Program-made: the position numbers and the translations under genes | Source: Secundilactobacillus yichangensis | GTDB lineage: Bacteria; Bacillota; Bacilli; Lactobacillales; Lactobacillaceae | Length of the DNA: 64,000 nucleotides | Direction of reading: 5' to 3' | NCBI RefSeq assembly: GCF_016861565.1 | Contig: NZ_BOLK01000004.1 | Location: 62,001-126,000 of the forward strand | The notes under the pieces: generated by a model | Told to the model about the DNA's origin: nothing | Database searches by the model: none | What the model saw: only the letters and a program-made list of their open reading frames with translations | Shown: positions 57,849 through 64,000 of the stretch, in pieces | How positions within the stretch are numbered: position 1 is the stretch's first letter | Layout of the letters: the number at the start of each line of letters is the position of its first letter

Positions 57849-58598
57849 ATGATGATTCAGTTACCCAAGCCCTTCTTTTTTGAAGGTGGCCCGCAGGCGG
57901 TTATTCTTTTACACGCCTACGCTAGTAATTCAAATGATGTGCGAATGCTGGGGCGCTACCTTCAAAGACAGGGGTATACGATACTTGGACCGATGTTTAC
58001 CGGTCATGGTACGGGCGAACCTGCAGACATATTGACTAAGGGTTCCCCAGAGGCTTGGTGGGAAGATACACAGCGAGCGATACAATTTCTGAGGGATAAG
58101 CAGTATCAGCAAATTGGCATTTTTGGCCTGTCATTGGGTGGTATTTTCGCTATGCGGGCGTTAGAAAAAGATCCCAGTTTACTGGGTGGCGGATCATTTA
58201 GTTCGCCGATCTTCACGTCACGGGAAAATAATTTGACCCCAGAATTTATTCAGCTGGCCAAGGCAACTTATAAATACATGAAGGTTGATGGGGAAGAGGA
58301 ACAGCAGCTTTTAGACTGGCTGGCTGCTCACTTACCAGCACAGTTGGCGCAAATCAATCAATTCGCGGGGGTTGTGGCTAACGACCTTGATCGAGTTCGG
58401 CAGGCGACCTTTATTGCCCAGGGCGGACAAGATGAGCTGATTGACGCGCGCAAAGTGTACGCCTTAAAAGATGCATTAACCAATAGTCAGGTCAGCTTTC
58501 ATTTTTATCAGGATGCAGGTCACGTGATCACGGTCAATCAGGCGCATCATCAACTAGAACAAGACTTAGCAGTATACTTAAAACAGATTTTTAACTAA
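57849..58598 (+). CDS. Carboxylesterase (alpha/beta hydrolase)
   Basis: This 249-residue protein has the nucleophile elbow 'GLSLGG' near residue 95, the oxyanion-side 'VILLHAYASNSNDVRMLGRYL' near 18, an Asp in 'AQGGQDELIDA' near 197 and a His in 'QDAGHVITV' near 225. This triad and the context match Est30-type carboxylesterases found between secG and rnr. The natural substrate is unknown. Short AGGTG-type site before the ATG. Confidence 0.93.
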   Translation: MMIQLPKPFFFEGGPQAVILLHAYASNSNDVRMLGRYLQRQGYTILGPMFTGHGTGEPADILTKGSPEAWWEDTQRAIQFLRDKQYQQIGIFGLSLGGIFAMRALEKDPSLLGGGSFSSPIFTSRENNLTPEFIQLAKATYKYMKVDGEEEQQLLDWLAAHLPAQLAQINQFAGVVANDLDRVRQATFIAQGGQDELIDARKVYALKDALTNSQVSFHFYQDAGHVITVNQAHHQLEQDLAVYLKQIFN

Positions 58599-58639
58599 AT
58601 ACAGCAAATCAAAAATTTAAAATTAATGAGGAATAGATC

Positions 58640-61027
58640 GTGGAAGATAATAATTTAAAGCAACAAATTACGGATTTACTTCGCGCAAATCCAACTAAAC
58701 GATTTCGGGTGGAAGATGTTTCCAATGCCCTTGGCTATCATGGATCAGCCGCTTTTAAACTGATCGTTCAAGAGTTTGCCCGGTTAGAGCGTGAACAAAT
58801 CGCCGTTGTCACTAACGAAGGCGAGTTTCAATTAAACGAAAAAGAACGGACCCTTAACGGGGTTTTTCACGCTAATGACAAGGGCTTTGGGTTCGTTGCT
58901 TACGATGACGAATTACCGGATGCTTACATTGCACCGGACAACACCATGCTGGCGTTAAACGGCGATGAAGTGGACATGGAAATTGTCCGTGCTGCTGATC
59001 CTCATTCTGATCGTGGACCAGAGGGTAAGGTGACCGGGATTGACGTGCACCATTACACTCACGTAGTTGGGGCCTTCATGCAAACTGACGATGATATGGG
59101 TTACTATGGTCAGGTTCGTCTGACCGATAAGAAGTTGTCCCGTTATAAGTTTTACGTCGTGGACACTGGTTTAAAGCCAACTCCTGGCGAAGTCGTCACT
59201 GCTGAAATTACCGAATACCCTAACGCTGATCACCCATTAGCAATGGTTGGTATCGCTAAGAAAGTCATTGGTAGTGTGGATGATCCCGGTATTGATATCC
59301 TGCAGATCGTGTACGCACATGATATTCCGGCTGAATTCCCTGAAGATGTTTTGCAAGAAGCTGATGCCATTCCGGATCACGTTACCGAAGCCGAAATTGC
59401 CGGTCGTGAAGACATTACCGATCAGGACTTAGTGACGATCGATGGTGAATCATCAAAGGACTTAGATGACGCTGTTACTGTCTGGAAGATGGATAATGGT
59501 AACTATCATCTGGGTGTGCATATTGCCGATGTTTCCCACTACGTTAAGGAAGGTTCTTTGCTGGACCAGGAAGCTTACAAACGTGGGACCAGTGTCTACT
59601 TGACTGACCGGGTAATTCCAATGCTGCCTCGTCGTCTATCAAACGGGATCTGTTCTCTTAATGAGGGCGTTTTGCGGTTATGTATGAGCTGTGAAATGGA
59701 AATTGATCCTGAAGGTAACGTGGTTAATCACCGGATTCATCCTAGCGTGATGAAGTCAACGGCTCGAATGACTTATACCGATGTTAATAAGATTTTGGAA
59801 TCCCATGACGATGCTACCCGTGAACGTTATGCTCGCTTAGTGCCAATGTTTGAAGACATGGGTGAACTGCATAAAATTTTGTACAAGCAACGCAAGCGCC
59901 GCGGTGCCATTGATTTCGATGATCACGAAGCAGAAATCATCGTGGACGAGACTGGCCACGCAATCGACATTAAGCTTCGAGTTCGTGGTTTGGCCGAAAA
60001 GATGATTGAATCATTTATGCTGGCTGCCAACGAAACCGTTGCAGAACACTATAATAAAGCTAAAGCACCGTTCATTTACCGGGTCCATGAAACCCCAGAT
60101 GGCGAACGGGTAAAGAGTTTCTTCGAATTTTTGACGGCCTTTGGCATCAACGTTAAGGGTGATCCAGATCACTTACGGCCAAAGATGCTCCAGAACGTCT
60201 TGAAATCCGTTGCGGGTAAACCGGAAGAAGCCGTTGTTTCTGTCATGATGTTGAGAAGCCTTAAACAGGCGCGGTATACCGATCAGTCACTTGGTCATTT
60301 TGGTCTGGCTGCGAAGTACTATACCCACTTTACGTCACCAATTCGTCGTTACCCAGATACCATGGTTCACCGTTTAATTCACTTCTATGAGGAGAATGGC
60401 GTAAACGATAATAGTAAGGAACGCTATGCCGATTTACTGGAAGAAATTGGGACTCATTCATCAGAAATGGAACGTCGTGCGGTTGATGCAGAACGGGATA
60501 CTGATTCGATGAAGAAGGCCGAATACATGGCCGATCATCTTGGCGAAGAATTCGACGCAACCGTCAGTTCCGTCATGAAATTTGGGATGTTTATTGAATT
60601 ACCTAACACGGTTGAAGGCTTAATTCACATTAGCCGATTAACCGATGACTACTACGAATACGTTGAAAAGTATTTGGCATTAGTTGGGCGTAAGACCCAC
60701 CGGACATACCGGATCGGACAAGCAGTCAGAGTTAAGGTTGTTAACGTTGATAAGGAACAAAGTCAAATCGACTTTGCGTTGGTTGACCCTTCAGCTGCAC
60801 CAACCTCTGATTTATTGCCAAAGCGGGAACACCATTCAAATAACTATGGTGGTAACCGTCGAAACGGCCGGCCAAATGACCATCATCGTTCTCAAAATGG
60901 TGGTAATGGCAACCGTAATCGTAATAATCAAGGCGGTAATCGGAATGGCGGACGAAATAATAACGTCCATCATACACGAAGCCAGACACAATCTGGTAAC
61001 CGTCAGAACCACAAACCCAGTCGTTAA
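58640..61027 (+). CDS. rnr: Ribonuclease R
   Basis: This 795-residue 3'-5' exoribonuclease degrades structured RNA and works with tmRNA-SmpB. It has an N-terminal winged helix, two cold-shock domains (about 70-220), and the RNB catalytic domain ('VTIDGESSKDLDDAVTVW' near 268). An S1 domain lies near 640-715 ('EFDATVSSVMKFGMFIELPNTVEGLIHIS'). A low-complexity Asn/Gly/Arg/His tail of about 70 residues probably binds RNA. The GTG start follows TGAGGAATAG. smpB lies 24 bp downstream. Confidence 0.97.
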   Translation: MEDNNLKQQITDLLRANPTKRFRVEDVSNALGYHGSAAFKLIVQEFARLEREQIAVVTNEGEFQLNEKERTLNGVFHANDKGFGFVAYDDELPDAYIAPDNTMLALNGDEVDMEIVRAADPHSDRGPEGKVTGIDVHHYTHVVGAFMQTDDDMGYYGQVRLTDKKLSRYKFYVVDTGLKPTPGEVVTAEITEYPNADHPLAMVGIAKKVIGSVDDPGIDILQIVYAHDIPAEFPEDVLQEADAIPDHVTEAEIAGREDITDQDLVTIDGESSKDLDDAVTVWKMDNGNYHLGVHIADVSHYVKEGSLLDQEAYKRGTSVYLTDRVIPMLPRRLSNGICSLNEGVLRLCMSCEMEIDPEGNVVNHRIHPSVMKSTARMTYTDVNKILESHDDATRERYARLVPMFEDMGELHKILYKQRKRRGAIDFDDHEAEIIVDETGHAIDIKLRVRGLAEKMIESFMLAANETVAEHYNKAKAPFIYRVHETPDGERVKSFFEFLTAFGINVKGDPDHLRPKMLQNVLKSVAGKPEEAVVSVMMLRSLKQARYTDQSLGHFGLAAKYYTHFTSPIRRYPDTMVHRLIHFYEENGVNDNSKERYADLLEEIGTHSSEMERRAVDAERDTDSMKKAEYMADHLGEEFDATVSSVMKFGMFIELPNTVEGLIHISRLTDDYYEYVEKYLALVGRKTHRTYRIGQAVRVKVVNVDKEQSQIDFALVDPSAAPTSDLLPKREHHSNNYGGNRRNGRPNDHHRSQNGGNGNRNRNNQGGNRNGGRNNNVHHTRSQTQSGNRQNHKPSR

Positions 61028-61051
61028 TATTTAAAAGTGAGGTGAGGACTG

Positions 61052-61522
61052 TTGGCAAAGAAAAAAACACCAACTGACAAAAATGTCATGGCGCAAAATA
61101 AAAAAGCTCGGCATGATTATGCGATCCTCAATACCTATGAAGCTGGTCTTGTCTTAACTGGGACCGAAATTAAATCAATTCGAGCTAAACGCGTTAATTT
61201 GACTGATGGTTTTGCTCAGATTCGTAATGGGGAAGCTTGGCTGATGAATATTCATATCAGCGAGTATACCCAGGGAAACCGGTTTAACCATGATCCGCTG
61301 CGTAACCGTAAGTTGCTTCTGCACAAGAAAGAAATCAATAAGTTGCAAGGTGAGACGCAGGATAAGGGGATTACCATTGTTCCCTTACGGATCTACATTA
61401 AAAACGGCGTGGCCAAAGTTTTGCTTGGTGTTGCTAAAGGGAAACACGAGTACGATAAACGTGAAACCATTAAGCGACGGGAACAAAGCCGTCAAATTGC
61501 CCGAGTGATGAAACATTATTAG
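61052..61522 (+). CDS. smpB: SsrA (tmRNA)-binding protein SmpB
   Basis: This 156-residue protein carries tmRNA to stalled ribosomes. Family motifs are '[42 protein letters not shown]' and '[16 protein letters not shown]'. The basic C-terminal tail ('[21 protein letters not shown]') mimics codon-anticodon contact. The TTG start follows GAGGTGAGG. Confidence 0.97.
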   Translation: MAKKKTPTDKNVMAQNKKARHDYAILNTYEAGLVLTGTEIKSIRAKRVNLTDGFAQIRNGEAWLMNIHISEYTQGNRFNHDPLRNRKLLLHKKEINKLQGETQDKGITIVPLRIYIKNGVAKVLLGVAKGKHEYDKRETIKRREQSRQIARVMKHY

Positions 61523-61588
61523 GACAATCAGAGTCTGACCGTACTCAGTTGAAGTCACAAATAAGAGGATTGGGAAAACTAGCCTCTT

Positions 61589-61644
61589 AATAAAAGCAGG
61601 AGTGAAGTTCTTGGATTTTCAAGAATTTCACTCCTGCTTTTATT
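61589..61644. terminator. Strong bidirectional terminator after smpB
   Basis: A 25-bp nearly perfect stem (AATAAAAGCAGGAGTGAAGT... with ...TTTCACTCCTGCTTTTATT) has a 6-base loop. It separates smpB from the convergent purine genes. Confidence 0.92.
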
Positions 61645-61739
61645 TACGGTACCCGTTATTCTATTACCTGAAGTTGAGTTTCTTCCCAGCCCCAATCGTG
61701 CTTAGGTTTTGGGTGTTAAACGTTTTTTCCCACTTTTGC

Positions 61740-62282
61740 TTAAAATAGCGGTAATTTTCCTAAATAATGAATATCATCCCGTGCAGCAGCATCGCCCTCT
61801 GCTAATATTGCTAATTGCGAAACGACAGTACCACCGGCCTTTTCAACTAACGCTTTAGCAGTAAAGACGGAACCACCGGTACTAATAACATCGTCGACGA
61901 TGACGACCCGTTTGCCTTTAATTAGTTCAGCGTCAGCACCATCAAGCACTAGTTCTTGATCAGCGTTGGTGGTAATGGCGTTAACTGGTTCACTGATGGG
62001 GTGTTGCATATAGTCTTTGACTGATTTCCGTAAGACGATATAGCGGTCGTGATTCGTCAGCCAACTTAATGCTTGAGTTAACGGAATCCCTTTGCTTTCC
62101 ATGGTAATCAGATAGTCAAATGGCACATCCGCTATCAATTTCGACAGTTTTTTAGCTGCATAGTGGGTCATTTCAGCGTCCCCTAATAGCACAAATGAGG
62201 CAATAGTGACGTCTGGGCTGATTTTGATTAATGGCAGATTTCGAGTCAATGGTCCTAGTTTTAACTGATAGGTTTTAGTCAT
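61740..62282 (-). CDS. Adenine/xanthine-type phosphoribosyltransferase
   Basis: This 180-residue type I PRTase has the PRPP motif 'RVVIVDDVISTGGS' near residue 122 and an N-terminal hood. The stretch 'ITMESKGIPLTQALSW' resembles Apt ('EARGF') with substitutions. It should convert a purine base plus PRPP to the nucleotide. It follows a purine permease gene by 3 bp, so the pair forms an uptake-and-trapping unit. Which purine is used cannot be told. Confidence 0.85.
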   Translation of the reverse strand: MTKTYQLKLGPLTRNLPLIKISPDVTIASFVLLGDAEMTHYAAKKLSKLIADVPFDYLITMESKGIPLTQALSWLTNHDRYIVLRKSVKDYMQHPISEPVNAITTNADQELVLDGADAELIKGKRVVIVDDVISTGGSVFTAKALVEKAGGTVVSQLAILAEGDAAARDDIHYLGKLPLF

Positions 62283-62285
62283 TTT

Positions 62286-63362
62286 TTACACTCCTAAGCC
62301 AATCAATGGCAAAACAAATTTCAACACACCGCCAGTCAATAATCCAGCAAACGGATCAAAGACGGCTGTGACAACAAGTGTGACCGCTGGAATCAAGTTA
62401 TTGGTGCCACTCAGGGCAGATGTAGCATTCTCTGGGAACGTGATAACTGCACCTAAAATGAATAGAAAACCGGCAATCGAAGCACTTGGCACATATTTTC
62501 CAATTTTAGGCAACCAGCCCGCAAAGAGAATCACGGCCATGATCAGCATCATCAAGACACCCGCAATGACAGGTTCCGGGGCACTAGCCGTTGCGGAAAT
62601 AATCGTTTCAACGGGCGCACCACCGAGTAGACTAGTGCCCATGTCAGCTAAGGCTTGCGTACTAGTTAGCAAATTCAAGTTAACCGGATTGGGCTTTAAG
62701 CCCGTCATTTGTCCCGTAATCAGGCCATAAGAGATATTGGCCCCAATGTTCAGGCAGGCTAGGCTAAGTGCGCCACGGAGAACCCGCCAGCTAAAGGTGG
62801 GTTTTAAAAAGTGAAATTTACGGGCGGTGACGTAGTCCGGTAATGCTGCACGATAGTGTTCAACTAAGGTGGCGTAACAACTTGATAAAATAACTGACAA
62901 TACGATCGTCCATACCAGATCTTTGGTAATCAAATAAATGAGCGTTGCAACTGCAATGGATATCCAGCCGGTCCGCTTTTCGGTTTTAGTCATTTGGATG
63001 GCAATTTTTGCCAGCATAATACCGACGCCAGCCATCATCGCGGCCATGATGTGATTACCCAAGAAAGACACGATGCGCGTCAGAGATCCGGTCACCCCGA
63101 TGACAATCATAATCAGTGAGCCACCAAAAATAATTGAAGTCCGTTCCCGAATATTTTTACCTAAATTTCCCGTTAGTGCGAGGGATTCAGCCTGAAATGA
63201 AATCGGGGCTACGGAGCCAAACAGTCCGTTAACGCCAGATGCAAAAACAAATGAAAACGTGGTCGGAAAAACGGCAAATCCCAGTGACATTGCCATGATA
63301 CCTTGCGGAATTCCGTTTAATACCACACCTATTGCTGCCAATAAATCTGCGAGCCAGTGCAT
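62286..63362 (-). CDS. NCS2 family purine permease
   Basis: This 358-residue permease has about ten to twelve hydrophobic helices and belongs to the AzgA-like/NCS2 group. It has 'GVNGLFGSVAPISFQAESLAL' near 50 and an acidic residue within 'SAPEPVIAGVLMM' near 255. The ATG at 63362 (MHWLADLL) is 6 bases after GGGGAGG; the longer frame start at 63416 lacks a site. It is in an operon with the phosphoribosyltransferase. No purine riboswitch is visible in the 5' region. Confidence 0.85.
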   Translation of the reverse strand: MHWLADLLAAIGVVLNGIPQGIMAMSLGFAVFPTTFSFVFASGVNGLFGSVAPISFQAESLALTGNLGKNIRERTSIIFGGSLIMIVIGVTGSLTRIVSFLGNHIMAAMMAGVGIMLAKIAIQMTKTEKRTGWISIAVATLIYLITKDLVWTIVLSVILSSCYATLVEHYRAALPDYVTARKFHFLKPTFSWRVLRGALSLACLNIGANISYGLITGQMTGLKPNPVNLNLLTSTQALADMGTSLLGGAPVETIISATASAPEPVIAGVLMMLIMAVILFAGWLPKIGKYVPSASIAGFLFILGAVITFPENATSALSGTNNLIPAVTLVVTAVFDPFAGLLTGGVLKFVLPLIGLGV

Positions 63363-63518
63363 AATGAGCCTCCCCAATAGTCGTATTGTTCTCTTATCAG
63401 CAATAGTGTAACGCAATTTAACGTGAAATTTAAGAGAAAAACAAGATTTTTATTAACTATTATGCTGATTACTAATGATATAGTTCGTTTTTTGACTTAC
63501 TCCCCGTTTTCAGACCTT

Positions 63519-63568
63519 AAAAAAGATCTACGGTTAACTCTGAAATGAAGGTTAGCCATAGATCTTTA
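63519..63568 (-). terminator. Terminator-like hairpin on the minus strand
   Basis: AAAGATCTA(T/C)GG stem sequences at 63522-63538 and 63550-63567 pair; on the minus strand the stem is followed by TTTTTT. It would stop transcription of the 63856-64000 gene. Confidence 0.7.
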
Positions 63569-63626
63569 GTGTGATTAACTGAAGGTTAAAAGTTGCAGAT
63601 TATTGATAAAGTTTTGATATAGCTGT

Positions 63627-63756
63627 AGGCTGTTCGTGATGAACCTGCTGTGGAAGTGGTGTTAACTGGTGCCTTTCCGTTTTACACCACCGACGTTTTG
63701 AGAGACGCGATTTTCGGCTTGGATCGGTCGCCATAGCAGGTTCATCCCGGACGGCT
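63627..63756. repeat. 130-bp long inverted repeat (MITE-like or structured RNA)
   Basis: The arms 63627-63652 and 63731-63756 pair over about 25 positions with one mismatch and a few G-U pairs; the core GATGAACCTGCTGTGG/CCATAGCAGGTTCATC is nearly perfect. The inside can form two smaller hairpins (GTGGTG/CACCAC and CGAC/GTCG), giving a three-way junction. No protein frame is supported. The family is unknown. The 63363-63626 stretch is otherwise empty apart from the terminator. Confidence 0.6.
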
Positions 63757-63855
63757 GGAAATGAAAAGTGTAGTCATTTTATTGATATCAACGTTGCAGT
63801 ACCAGAGACTATCCATCATTCTTAACTTTCTTTAGGTGATTAATATTAGTCGTCA

Positions 63856-64000
63856 TCAGTGCATCATTCGGTGCCAAACCTGTTGATTGGCGTAGTGCCA
63901 AGCACGACTGCCACGTAAACCAAGTTGCCGTTTTAGTGATGCGTGCCAGGCCTGTGCAGGGTTCTTCAATTGACTATGGCCGCTAGCCCAATGGTCTAAC
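63856..64000 (-). CDS. 3' end of an unidentified gene (partial)
   Basis: On the minus strand an open frame enters at the window edge and ends at TGA 63858-63856. It encodes 47 residues rich in Trp, His, Gln and Arg ('NPAQAWHASLKRQLGLRGSR', then 'AWHYANQQVWHRMMH'). The composition is protein-like but I do not recognise the family, and the start lies outside the window. Confidence 0.45.
   Translation of the reverse strand, partial: LDHWASGHSQLKNPAQAWHASLKRQLGLRGSRAWHYANQQVWHRMMH

Noticed and set aside
63417-63520. Purine riboswitch upstream of the NCS2 permease
   Set aside because: The conserved three-way junction core and its loop sequences are not visible.

Overview
The window is a low-to-mid GC Firmicutes chromosome segment, most likely Lactobacillaceae. 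The evidence is the gene order (comFA-comFC-hpf-secA-prfB, phoPR-pst-phoU, pspC-hprK-lgt-gpsA-trxB, uvrBA, rapZ-yvcK-whiA-clpP, cggR-gap-pgk-tpi-eno, secG-est-rnr-smpB), the strong AGGAGG-type ribosome binding sites and the frequent TTG/GTG starts. I cannot name genus or species from sequence alone.

Layout: 1-841 is a partial membrane acyltransferase and 919-1575 a YigZ-family gene, both on the minus strand. 1627-9517 holds late competence (comFA/FC), ribosome hibernation (hpf), Sec export (secA), RF2 with its programmed frameshift, and a MinJ-like PDZ membrane protein. 9527-16798 is a complete phosphate module: PhoP/PhoR sensing, a Pho box made of 11-bp-spaced TTTACA repeats, the Pst ABC transporter with two ATPases, and PhoU. 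17061-22517 carries envelope and carbon-control genes (PspC, a small holin-fold membrane protein, HprK, Lgt), glycerol-3-phosphate dehydrogenase, thioredoxin reductase and a GNAT protein. 22689-27580 is uvrBA behind a LexA-type box. 27645-29586 is a YeiH transporter divergent from its LysR regulator. 30351-33186 is rapZ-yvcK-whiA, followed by clpP (minus strand) with a CtsR operator.

35241-48050 is a 12.8-kb integrated element in the 3' end of a tRNA-Arg(CCG) gene. It is bounded by a 24-bp att duplication with one mismatch and flanked inside by phased TTACAGA arm sites. It has an integrase, a CI/Cro-like switch with three operators exactly 31 bp apart, an excisionase-like HTH protein, a P4/D5-type primase-helicase followed by an iteron origin, an ArpU-like late regulator, small phage-like proteins and one HK97-like major capsid protein. 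No terminase, portal, protease, tail or lysis gene is recognisable. This is the layout of a phage satellite (PICI-like) that carries its own capsid gene. Its right third is cargo: a frameshifted membrane-protein gene, a secreted protein, a small membrane protein and a decayed gene.

48346-54113 is the CggR-controlled glycolytic operon region. It is followed by a repeat-rich secreted surface protein with a Lys/His tail and no LPXTG, a ClC transporter, and the secG-esterase-rnr-smpB RNA-decay/rescue cluster. A purine permease plus phosphoribosyltransferase pair (minus strand), a 130-bp long inverted repeat of unknown nature, and the 3' end of an unidentified gene close the window.
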